Source: JANSWP01 sp041941305 (lineage in GTDB: Bacteria; Bacteroidota; Bacteroidia; Chitinophagales; Saprospiraceae). From it: 64,000 nt of DNA. Positions within the stretch are counted from its first letter, which is position 1. Every line of letters begins with the position of its first letter. This document shows, piece after piece, positions 33,695 to 41,425 of this stretch. Location: positions 124,001 through 188,000 of the forward strand of contig JBGTQJ010000002.1 of assembly GCA_041941305.1 (NCBI GenBank), written 5' to 3'. A program made the translations under genes and the position numbers. The notes under the pieces were generated by a model. It did no database searches, was not told the origin of the DNA, and saw only the letters and a list, made by a program, of their open reading frames with translations.

Positions 33695-34990
33695 TTGATA
33701 AATCGAAACCTTATTAATTGTCTGTTACTAAATTTGATTCTGTTTCAGGGTTGTGGCATAACTGCCCAGAGTAAATTACTCAAAAAAGCGAATCGGTATT
33801 ACGAGGCGAATCAATATTCGGAGGCAGCAAAAATTTATGAGGAAGCCTTAAAATTGAAGAATAATTTGGCAGTAAAAACGAAACTTGCCTATTGCTACAG
33901 AATGAACAATAGACTGGATACCGCAGAAGTATTGTATAGCCAAATTATCAAAAACGCCAGAGCAAAATCCAGCACCTATTTTTATTATGCAGAAACATTG
34001 ATGGGGAATGGGAAATACGATGAGGCGAAAAGTTATTTTCAAAAATATTCGGAATTACGACCAGAAGATGAACGAACAGCTTTAATGATCCAAGCATGTG
34101 AACATGCAAAATCTATAAGACCTTTTTTCCAGAATATTGAGATAGAAGAATTTTCTCAAAATTCAGCTGCTGATGATTCCAATCCTGTTTTTTGGGGAAA
34201 CGCCATTGTTTTTTCATCAGATAGAAATTCTGGGATAAAGATTATGAAGCAGAAATCGGGTTGGACGGGTAGAGATTTTATCAATTTGTATTCCAGTGAG
34301 CGCCTTAACGATAGCACTTTTTCGGCACCGAAACCATTCTCCGCCAAACTCAACCAAGTCAACAAAAACACGGGTAACCCTTCTTTTTCAAATGATGGAA
34401 ACACCATCTTTTTTTCGCAGAATAGTTCCGAAGAAAGTAGAAAAGGCATTTATAATATGCAATTATACTATGCCGAATCAAATGGAACGGGGCGTTGGAA
34501 AAGCAAGGAAAAACTAAGTTTTTGCTCGGCTCAGTATAATTATATGCACCCCTCTATTTCTAAGGATGGCAAGTGGTTGTTTTTCGTTTCAGATAAACCT
34601 GGTGGTGAAGGAGGAACAGATATTTGGTATTCCAAAAAGACCAGAAGTGGTTGGGGTAAAATCCAAAATTTGGGAGACCAAATTAATACACCAACTCATG
34701 AAGGGTTTCCATTTATGGATTCAAAAGGAAGGTTGTTTTTTTGTTCAAAGGGGCACCCCGGACTTGGGGGTTTTGATATTTTTGTTACCAAAAGAAATGA
34801 ACAGGGGCAATGGAAAAAGCCAAAAAATTTGGGCAAACCCATCAACAGCAATTTTGATGACATTTCTATTTTCCTTTCAAAAAACAATAAAAACGGAGCG
34901 TTTACTTCTTCTCGAAATGGTGGGGATGATGATATATTTCTATTTGAAATTCTGAATGAAGAAGAAACTAAAAACGGGCATGAAAATTAA
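33695..34990 (+). CDS. TPR plus PD40 beta-propeller envelope protein (PorE-like without OmpA domain)
   Basis: A protein of about 431 residues from a proposed TTG start. The head (L)INRNLINCLLLNLILFQGCG looks like a signal peptide or lipobox. TPR repeats follow (KKANRYYEANQYSEAAKIYEEAL and similar, about 25-125), then a PD40/WD40-like propeller with repeated SFSNDGNTIFFSQN, SISKDGKWLFFVSDKPGGEGGTDIWY and GLGGFDIFV blades. The T9SS protein PorE has this order followed by a carboxypeptidase-like and an OmpA domain; those are missing here. An ATG at 33545 would add 50 residues, but that part lies in an inverted-repeat region and pushes the signal peptide inside, so it is doubted. The last codons form half of a terminator stem. 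Confidence 0.8.
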   Translation: MINRNLINCLLLNLILFQGCGITAQSKLLKKANRYYEANQYSEAAKIYEEALKLKNNLAVKTKLAYCYRMNNRLDTAEVLYSQIIKNARAKSSTYFYYAETLMGNGKYDEAKSYFQKYSELRPEDERTALMIQACEHAKSIRPFFQNIEIEEFSQNSAADDSNPVFWGNAIVFSSDRNSGIKIMKQKSGWTGRDFINLYSSERLNDSTFSAPKPFSAKLNQVNKNTGNPSFSNDGNTIFFSQNSSEESRKGIYNMQLYYAESNGTGRWKSKEKLSFCSAQYNYMHPSISKDGKWLFFVSDKPGGEGGTDIWYSKKTRSGWGKIQNLGDQINTPTHEGFPFMDSKGRLFFCSKGHPGLGGFDIFVTKRNEQGQWKKPKNLGKPINSNFDDISIFLSKNNKNGAFTSSRNGGDDDIFLFEILNEEETKNGHEN

Positions 34991-35011
34991 TTTCATGCCC
35001 GTTTTTAGTTT
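34965..35011. terminator. bidirectional intrinsic terminator overlapping the end of the TPR/PD40 gene
   Basis: A 21-bp perfect stem (34965-34985 with 34991-35011, core AAAACGGGCATGAAA) with a 5-nt loop has T-rich tails on both strands. It lies between convergent genes and includes the last eight codons of the + strand gene. Confidence 0.92.
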
Positions 35012-35032
35012 TTCTTTCAGGTAGAAAAATTT

Positions 35033-36187
35033 CTATCCATTAAAGCCCAAAATCTTAATCTCCACGCGCTGATTCTTTCTACGTGCATCCATATTATACC
35101 TGTCATTTCGAACAATGGGTTGTCTTTTCCCATATCCTTTAAACTGCAAACGATCCCGTTCTATTCCTTTTAATATTAGAAAGTCAACTACTGCCTTTGC
35201 TCGCTCGGTTGATAGGCGATCACAATAGTTATGCTCTGGGACAGTATTCGTATGTCCACCTATTTCTACAACGACATCATCATTTGATTGCAGAAAATCA
35301 AAGATTTCAGTTAATACGTCATAAGAATCATCTGTAAAAGTAGATTCATCCATAGGAAAATATAGCTTTTCAATACGGATGGTTTGACCTTGACGAAGGG
35401 TCGTTCTATCCAATTCAGGCAAAATAGTTTCCTTTTTGGGTTCTGGACTTGGAGGAGTAGTAACCACCGGTGGTGTAGATGGTGGTTCCTGAGTTTGCCC
35501 TGCTGGCTCCACGGGATCTTCCACAGGTTCGTCAACTATAGAAGGAGTATCTACATCACAAGGTACCGGAATTATGGGAGACGCATTATCGAGAATGATA
35601 TTTCCATTATAAGGGAATAGGGTAGGCGTTTTATAAAATGCTTCAAAAAGGATATAAGTGTGTGTTCTTTTAGGTTCAAATTTAAAATTGTATTCCAACC
35701 ACCTCGTATTGATAATTAAACTACTTTCAGCCAGTAATTCAGCTTTGCTGCAATATCCGGAACCACCCCAAATACGCAATTTAGCTGGAGTCGTGTGATT
35801 TTTTGGAATGGTGTCATCTCTGGTTCCACTAAGATACAATTCTGAACGAGCCAGGTAGATACTAAATTCATAACACTGCCCGGATTGAATAGGAGCGGAT
35901 AGTCTTTGAGCAACCATCTCCCAGGTATCATTATCACGAACCACCATACCCAGATAAGTATCTCCATCCGTTGCTGCTTTTGTAACATCAAAAGCCCCCG
36001 GTTGAGTATCCGGCTTACTTTCGCCAGGAAAACCACAATCATACCATCCTATAGGCTGGTGGCTATGGCGGGGCATATCCTCAAAAGAAGGATTGTTCAG
36101 AAAAATTGGTTCATCTTGTCCATGGAGAAAAGTAGAAAGACAAAGAAGAAATGATAGGGTGGTTATGATTGGACGCATCATTTTCAA
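35033..36187 (-). CDS. OmpA-family protein with N-terminal beta-sandwich domain
   Basis: A 384-residue exported protein. A signal peptide (about 1-23, ending FLHG then QDEP) is followed by a jelly-roll, carbohydrate-binding-like domain (about 27-205; FLNNPSFEDMPRH, YEFSIYLARSELY, RLEYNF-like strands). A Pro/Thr-rich linker (about 212-255) leads to a C-terminal OmpA peptidoglycan-binding domain (about 262-384; YFPMDESTFTDDSYDVL, IGGHTNTVPEHNYCDRLSTERA, GYGKRQPI). It probably bridges the outer membrane or a surface glycan and peptidoglycan. The start is one of several Met codons within the first four residues (36187 chosen). It converges on the TPR/PD40 gene with a shared terminator. Confidence 0.9.
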   Translation of the reverse strand: MKMMRPIITTLSFLLCLSTFLHGQDEPIFLNNPSFEDMPRHSHQPIGWYDCGFPGESKPDTQPGAFDVTKAATDGDTYLGMVVRDNDTWEMVAQRLSAPIQSGQCYEFSIYLARSELYLSGTRDDTIPKNHTTPAKLRIWGGSGYCSKAELLAESSLIINTRWLEYNFKFEPKRTHTYILFEAFYKTPTLFPYNGNIILDNASPIIPVPCDVDTPSIVDEPVEDPVEPAGQTQEPPSTPPVVTTPPSPEPKKETILPELDRTTLRQGQTIRIEKLYFPMDESTFTDDSYDVLTEIFDFLQSNDDVVVEIGGHTNTVPEHNYCDRLSTERAKAVVDFLILKGIERDRLQFKGYGKRQPIVRNDRYNMDARRKNQRVEIKILGFNG

Positions 36188-36363
36188 ACTTTTATGATTA
36201 ATGTTCTTTTGGCAATAAACGAAAAAAGTGAGCGCTATAATCTGTGTATAATAACAAATTTTATCATCAAAAGCTGCAATTACAAAAGCTTTAAGAGCCT
36301 TTTAACGGTTCATTTGGAAAGATGCGTGTAAATTCAATATTGTTGGGTTACAAAATTGCTGTA

Positions 36364-37578
36364 TTATTTGAAAGCATTCAAGCCCGTCACATCATAACCC
36401 GTAATCAATAGATGAATATCATGAGTTCCCTCATATGTCAGGACCGTTTCCAAATTCATCATGTGGCGCATACAGGGATACTCATTCGTAATTCCCATTC
36501 CACCGTGTATTTGACGAGCCTCTCTGGCAATTTGTAACGCCATGTGAACATTATTTCGCTTTGCCATTGAAATTTGTGCCGGTGTTGCTTCCCCTTTATT
36601 TGCCAATGTTCCCAAACGCCATGCCAGCAATTGTGCTTTTGTGATTTCTGTAATCATCTCTGCCAATTTCTTTTGTGTCAATTGAAACTGACCAATTGGT
36701 TTGCCAAATTGAATCCGCTCTTGAGAGTAACGCAAGGCTGAATCGTAGCAATCTAAAGCAGCTCCAATTGCTCCCCATGCGATTCCATACCGGGCTTTCG
36801 ACAAACAGGAGAGTGGTCCCTTTAAGCCATGAACATTTGGAAAAACATTTTCTTTTGGGACTCGTACGTCTTCAAAGACTAGTTCGCCAGTGATGGATGC
36901 CCTTAGTGACCATTTTCCATGGATTTCGGGAGCAGAAAACCCTTTCATGCCTTTTTCTACAATCATACCCCGAATTACTCCCTCCTCATCTTTTGCCCAA
37001 ACCACAGCTATATCTGCCAAAGGAGAATTGGTGATCCACATTTTGGCTCCATTTAAAATATAAGCATCTCCGTCGTCTTTGATATTCGTAATCATGCCAC
37101 TTGGATTGGAACCATGGTCTGGTTCAGTCAAACCAAAGCATCCAATCAATTCCCCTTTAGCTAATTTAGGTAAGTACTTCCGTTTTTGTTCTTCAGAACC
37201 AAAACGGTAAATGGGATACATGACCAGAGAGCCTTGTACAGAAGCCATCGATCGAACTCCGGAATCTCCCCTCTCCAACTCCTGCATGATGATGCCATAG
37301 GCAATTTCATCCATACCACCACAGCCATATTCGGCTGGAAGACTTGGGCCAAAAGCTCCAATATCAGCCAAACCTTGAAAAAGATGAGTTGGACATTCTG
37401 CCTTCTCAGCATATTCTTCAATAATGGGAGAGACTTCTTGTTTGACCCATTCTCGGACAGCTTCCCGAGCGAGAATATGCTCTTCATTTAATAATTCATC
37501 AACTACATAATAGTCGTGAAATTGATAGCGATCTGTTTTGGCTGATTTTGTGGTGGTTCCGTTATTTTGGTTATGCAT
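36364..37578 (-). CDS. acyl-CoA dehydrogenase, glutaryl-CoA dehydrogenase-like
   Basis: A 404-residue FAD-dependent acyl-CoA dehydrogenase most like GcdH, which oxidatively decarboxylates glutaryl-CoA to crotonyl-CoA in lysine and tryptophan breakdown. Signatures are GCFGLTEPDHGSNPSGM, the WITNSPLADI FAD-binding stretch, RIQFGKPIGQFQLTQ, IHGGMGITNEYP and the catalytic Glu at about 383 in TYEGTHDIH. Length and the SLPAEYGCGGM region fit GcdH better than short-chain enzymes. It is transcribed after glyS on the same strand, with an 18-nt gap between glyS and this gene, which may place it in the same unit. Confidence 0.92.
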   Translation of the reverse strand: MHNQNNGTTTKSAKTDRYQFHDYYVVDELLNEEHILAREAVREWVKQEVSPIIEEYAEKAECPTHLFQGLADIGAFGPSLPAEYGCGGMDEIAYGIIMQELERGDSGVRSMASVQGSLVMYPIYRFGSEEQKRKYLPKLAKGELIGCFGLTEPDHGSNPSGMITNIKDDGDAYILNGAKMWITNSPLADIAVVWAKDEEGVIRGMIVEKGMKGFSAPEIHGKWSLRASITGELVFEDVRVPKENVFPNVHGLKGPLSCLSKARYGIAWGAIGAALDCYDSALRYSQERIQFGKPIGQFQLTQKKLAEMITEITKAQLLAWRLGTLANKGEATPAQISMAKRNNVHMALQIAREARQIHGGMGITNEYPCMRHMMNLETVLTYEGTHDIHLLITGYDVTGLNAFK

Positions 37579-37596
37579 GGTTTTATTTTTTTATGA

Positions 37597-39144
37597 TTAC
37601 ACAAACAATTGCTTCATATCTACTTTTTCCCGAATAATTGCTTCCAGGTTATCAATCGGTACTCGATCCTGATTCAAGGTATCTCTTTCCCGAACGGTCA
37701 CCGTATCATCATCCAATGCTTCAAAATCAACGGTAACACAAAACGGTGTACCTATGGCATCTTGACGACGATATAGTTTGCCAATACTGCCGGTATCATC
37801 GTATTGAACATTAAAAGAAAGGCTTAGTTTTTTGAAAACATCTTTTGCCTTAGCGACCAATCTTTCATCATTTCGTTTCAAGGGCAATATGGCACATTTA
37901 ATAGGTGCCAGGGCGGGATGAAGTTTAAGCACATCTCGTTTATTATTTGGGTCATCTGAACCAGGAACTTGTTCTTCTACCAAGGCATGGCTCATAGTCG
38001 CCAAAAACATTCTGTCAGCACCGATGGACGTTTCGACTACATAAGGCACATAATTTTCATTCAATTCTGGATCAAAAAATTGCAACTTTTTGCCAGATAA
38101 TTCCTGATGACTAGCCAGATCAAAATCAGTCCTTGAATGAATACCTTCCAATTCTTTAAAACCAAAAGGAAAGTCAAATTGAATATCTACAGCTGCATCT
38201 GCATAGTGAGCTAAATTGTCATGGTCGTGAAATCTCAGTTTCTCAGCAGGGTGTCCAATGGCTTTGTGCCAATTCAATCTCGCTTCTTTCCAGTATTCGT
38301 ACCATTCCATTTGAGAACCAGGACGGATGAAAAATTGCATTTCCATTTGTTCAAATTCACGCATTCGGAAAATGAACTGTCTGGCTACGATTTCATTCCG
38401 AAAAGCTTTTCCAATTTGGGCAATACCAAAAGGCAACTTCTGGCGAGTTGTTTTTTGAACGTTCAAAAAATTCACAAAAATACCTTGAGCCGTTTCAGGG
38501 CGTAAATACAATTTGCCTTCTTCACCAGCAATATTTCCCAACTGAGTAGAAAACATCAAATTGAATTGACGTACTTCTGTCCAATTTTTTGAGCCGGAAA
38601 CTTCACATGCGATTTCGTACTCTTCCAATTGCGCTTTCAAGTCTGCCATATCACCCTCAGTCATGGCTTTTGCCAAACGGGCAGCTATAGCATCAATTCT
38701 TTTTTGTCTATCAATCACTCGACCATTGGTCTCTCTAAATTGCTTTTCATCAAAAGCATCTCCAAATCGCTTTTTGGCTTTTGCTACATCCTTCGTGTTT
38801 TTGGCTTCAATCTTTGCCATGTAATCTTCAATCAAAACATCAGCCCGATAGCGTTTCTTCGAATCTTTATTATCTACCAAAGGGTCATTAAAGGCGTCTA
38901 CGTGACCAGAAGCCTTCCAGGTTTTTGGATGCATAAAAATCGCCGCATCAATGCCTATGATGTTTTCGTGCATTTGAACCATTGATTTCCACCAATAGTC
39001 TTTAAGATTGTTTTTTAATTCCACTCCGTAAGGACCATAATCATATACAGCTGCCAATCCATCATATACTTCGCTGGATTGATATATAAAACCATATTCT
39101 TTACAATGAGCTACCAGTTTCTTAAAATCAGCTTGCTGAGACAT
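37597..39144 (-). CDS. glyS: glycyl-tRNA synthetase (dimeric, eukaryote-like type)
   Basis: A 515-residue class II synthetase of the alpha2 type, which charges tRNA-Gly. Motif 1 and the N-terminus (KEYGFIYQSSEVYDGLAAVYDYGPYGVELK, residues about 16-45), motif 2 (FRNEIVARQFIFRMREFEQMEMQFF region) and motif 3 (GADRMFLATMSHA) are clear, and the anticodon-binding domain is at the C-terminus. An ATG at 39198 would add 18 residues without family support; the ATG at 39144 (MSQQADFKKL) is chosen. A -7 box lies about 92 nt upstream in the divergent region shared with the DUF1295 gene. Confidence 0.96.
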   Translation of the reverse strand: MSQQADFKKLVAHCKEYGFIYQSSEVYDGLAAVYDYGPYGVELKNNLKDYWWKSMVQMHENIIGIDAAIFMHPKTWKASGHVDAFNDPLVDNKDSKKRYRADVLIEDYMAKIEAKNTKDVAKAKKRFGDAFDEKQFRETNGRVIDRQKRIDAIAARLAKAMTEGDMADLKAQLEEYEIACEVSGSKNWTEVRQFNLMFSTQLGNIAGEEGKLYLRPETAQGIFVNFLNVQKTTRQKLPFGIAQIGKAFRNEIVARQFIFRMREFEQMEMQFFIRPGSQMEWYEYWKEARLNWHKAIGHPAEKLRFHDHDNLAHYADAAVDIQFDFPFGFKELEGIHSRTDFDLASHQELSGKKLQFFDPELNENYVPYVVETSIGADRMFLATMSHALVEEQVPGSDDPNNKRDVLKLHPALAPIKCAILPLKRNDERLVAKAKDVFKKLSLSFNVQYDDTGSIGKLYRRQDAIGTPFCVTVDFEALDDDTVTVRERDTLNQDRVPIDNLEAIIREKVDMKQLFV

Positions 39145-39235
39145 ATACTTAATGTGTGAATGTATGAATGTTTGAGTTTGTGGGCATTTGACTATCAATC
39201 AAACACTTTAAAACACTATTTTTAAAAAATTCGCG

Positions 39236-39243
39236 CAAAGGTA
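39236..39243 (-). promoter_or_regulatory. candidate -7 element for glyS
   Basis: The minus strand reads TACCTTTG followed by CGCG, matching TAnnTTTG, 92 nt before the glyS ATG. The -33 region would fall in the adjacent hairpin arm and has no TTG. Confidence 0.45.
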
Positions 39244-39257
39244 AGAAGGGGTTTGGT

Positions 39258-39315
39258 GAATGGTGAATGCTGAGTGATGAATTTTTTGGAATTCATCACT
39301 CAGCATTCACCATTC
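39258..39315. repeat. 26-bp perfect hairpin in the glyS/DUF1295 divergent region
   Basis: The arm 39258-39283 (starting GAATGGTGAATGCTGAG) is the exact reverse complement of 39290-39315, with a 6-nt loop TTTTGG. It lies upstream of both divergent genes, so it cannot be a terminator for either. The arm contains degenerate GGTGAATG repeats. Confidence 0.92.
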
Positions 39316-39360
39316 CTGTCTATTTTGGCATTTCAAAAAATTGGCCAAAAACAAAACATA

Positions 39361-40260
39361 ATGGAAAATCAATCAAAATCGCCATCCCGAATCACCTCCT
39401 TTCTTTGGGTACTTTTAGCTTATGTAGCTGGAATTTTTGTCTTTTTTCAGGTTGTAGATTATTTTTTTATGCAGGGCTCAAGCTCAATTTGGGCAATCTT
39501 TTGGGCTGATGTGGCTTGCACAGTAGTCGTTTTTATTTTCAGCTATATTTTTAGAAATACTTCATTTTATGATCCTTATTGGAGTATTATGCCCATTGTG
39601 ATTGTATTGCTCCTGGCTGTTCGGGGATTTACCGAAGGGATGTATGATGAGACCAGAAATCTTGTCCTTGTTATCCTGGTGTCTATTTGGGGACTTCGTT
39701 TGACTTGGAATTGGATTCGTGGCTGGCAGGGATTGAGTCATATTGACTGGCGATATGTAAATTATGAAAAGCCAATGGGCAAATGGTTTTGGTTGTTCAG
39801 TTTTGGGGGCTTGCAACTGTTGCCAACCATTATGGTTTTTTTAGGCTTGTTACCTCTTTTTGGAGCGATGACGGAAGCACAAAACGCTTGGAATTGGCTG
39901 GATGTTTTAGCGACAGTCTGGGCAAGTATGGCAATTTTGATGGAGTTTTTTGCGGACAACCAATTGTGGAAGTTTAGAAAAACGAATACTGAAAAGGGAG
40001 CCATTCTCACAACCGGATTATGGAAATATTCTCGCCATCCCAACTACTTTGGAGAAGTATCCTTCTGGTGGGCATTATTCCTTTTTGGAATAGCCGCCAA
40101 CCCGGATTATTGGTGGACGATTATTGGCCCGTTGACGATGACCGCATTATTCCATTTTATTAGCATTCCAATGATTGATAAAAGGCATTTGGAAAGACGC
40201 CCTGGTTATGCAGAAGTGATGAAGAAAGTGCCAAGATGGGTGCCCTGGTTCCCAAAATAA
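39361..40260 (+). CDS. DUF1295 family membrane protein (steroid 5-alpha-reductase-like)
   Basis: A 299-residue integral membrane protein with about seven helices, in the DUF1295/steroid reductase C-terminal superfamily. Typical parts are DPYWSIMPIVIVLL, LRLTWNWIRGWQG, GLWKYSRHPNYFGEVSFWW (NADPH-binding region of the superfamily) and IDKRHLERRPGYAEVMKKVP. The enzymatic substrate is unknown. An in-frame ATG at 39274 would add 29 residues encoded by the hairpin arm; the ATG at 39361 (MENQSKSPSRITSF) is preferred. It converges on the VWA gene with 19 nt between stops. Confidence 0.9.
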   Translation: MENQSKSPSRITSFLWVLLAYVAGIFVFFQVVDYFFMQGSSSIWAIFWADVACTVVVFIFSYIFRNTSFYDPYWSIMPIVIVLLLAVRGFTEGMYDETRNLVLVILVSIWGLRLTWNWIRGWQGLSHIDWRYVNYEKPMGKWFWLFSFGGLQLLPTIMVFLGLLPLFGAMTEAQNAWNWLDVLATVWASMAILMEFFADNQLWKFRKTNTEKGAILTTGLWKYSRHPNYFGEVSFWWALFLFGIAANPDYWWTIIGPLTMTALFHFISIPMIDKRHLERRPGYAEVMKKVPRWVPWFPK

Positions 40261-40279
40261 ATTTAGGGATAAAACAGCA

Positions 40280-41410
40280 TTATTTTTGTCGAATGCCTTT
40301 TTTTCCCATCCAACCTTTTATATTCTCTTTTTTGATAACTGCAGCCATTAAATCAGGAAACTGATCTGGAGAGCAGGCAAAAGAAGGAATATCAAATGAA
40401 GCCAGTTTTTGAGCGAGGCTTTTATCATAAGTAGGTGCACCTTGGTCATTAAGCGCCAGCAAAGTGACGAAAGAAACACCAGAAGACTTGATGGCGGTTA
40501 CTTTTTTCAACATTTCTGGTTCACTTCCTCCTTCAAATAGATCTGAAATTAAAACCAGAATTGTTTCCGATGGATTGTGTATTAGTGTTTGAGCATAGCC
40601 TAGGGCTTTATTTATATCAGTTCCTCCACCTAATTGAGTTCCAAAAAGCAAGTCAACGGGATCTTCCAGTTTTTCAGTCAGATCGGCTATTTCAGTGCTA
40701 AAAGCCACAAAATGTGTTTTGACTGAGCGGAGAGATGCCATGATAGCCCCAAAAACACTTGAGTACACTACAGACGTAGCCATGGACCCACTTTGATCAA
40801 TTAGTAAAATCACGTGTTTCAAGGATTGTCCTTTGCGACCTTGTCCAATCAAATGTTCAGGAATAATGGTATTGAGTTCTTTTTGATAATGCTTTAAGTT
40901 GGCGCGAATGGTGCGGTGCCAATCAATTTCATTGAATTTTGGTCGTCGGTTGCGAACGGCTCGATTCATCGCTCCTTCTATAGCTTGCCGAAGAGGGTTT
41001 TTTAATCTCTTTTCCAGCTCTTTCACTACTTTTCTAACCACATCTTTTGCAGTCTCTCGGGTTCTTTCGGGCATCACTTTATTTAAAGAAACCAAAGTCG
41101 CCACTAAAGTTACATCTGGTTCTATTGATTCCAATAGCTCTGGCTCAAGCAACATCTGATCCAACTCTAATCGCTCCAAAGCATCTTTTTGCATCACCTG
41201 AACTACTGAAGTTGGAAAATATTTCCGAATATCTCCCAACCAGCGATTGACATTTGGGGAAGCATTGCCTAGCCCCCCCTTACGCTCATTGTCGTAAAGA
41301 GCTTCCAAAACTCCATCCATTCCACCCTGATCCTCTTCAAGTTCAATATCGCTTTGAGGGTCTGCAGCTTTTCCCAAAATCAGTCGCCATTTTCGGAGTT
41401 TTTCTTCCAT
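40280..41410 (-). CDS. VWA-domain protein of a MoxR/DUF5682-type operon
   Basis: A 376-residue protein with an N-terminal helical, charged region (1-195) and a von Willebrand A domain (about 198-376). The MIDAS motif is DQSGS at 205-209 in ILLIDQSGSM, with the later Thr in GGGTDINKAL and Asp in LISDLFEGG. This CoxE-like arrangement is typical of VWA proteins working with MoxR ATPases and DUF5682 proteins. It follows the DUF5682 gene with 15 nt between them, so the two are co-transcribed. No ATPase gene is adjacent. The role of the system is not established. Confidence 0.9.
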   Translation of the reverse strand: MEEKLRKWRLILGKAADPQSDIELEEDQGGMDGVLEALYDNERKGGLGNASPNVNRWLGDIRKYFPTSVVQVMQKDALERLELDQMLLEPELLESIEPDVTLVATLVSLNKVMPERTRETAKDVVRKVVKELEKRLKNPLRQAIEGAMNRAVRNRRPKFNEIDWHRTIRANLKHYQKELNTIIPEHLIGQGRKGQSLKHVILLIDQSGSMATSVVYSSVFGAIMASLRSVKTHFVAFSTEIADLTEKLEDPVDLLFGTQLGGGTDINKALGYAQTLIHNPSETILVLISDLFEGGSEPEMLKKVTAIKSSGVSFVTLLALNDQGAPTYDKSLAQKLASFDIPSFACSPDQFPDLMAAVIKKENIKGWMGKKGIRQK

Positions 41411-41425
41411 GATTATATGCTAAGT

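Noticed and set aside
33545..36187. A single PorE gene split into TPR/PD40 and OmpA halves
   Set aside because: The two genes are on opposite strands with a shared terminator, and the OmpA gene has its own signal peptide and beta-sandwich domain, so they are separate genes.
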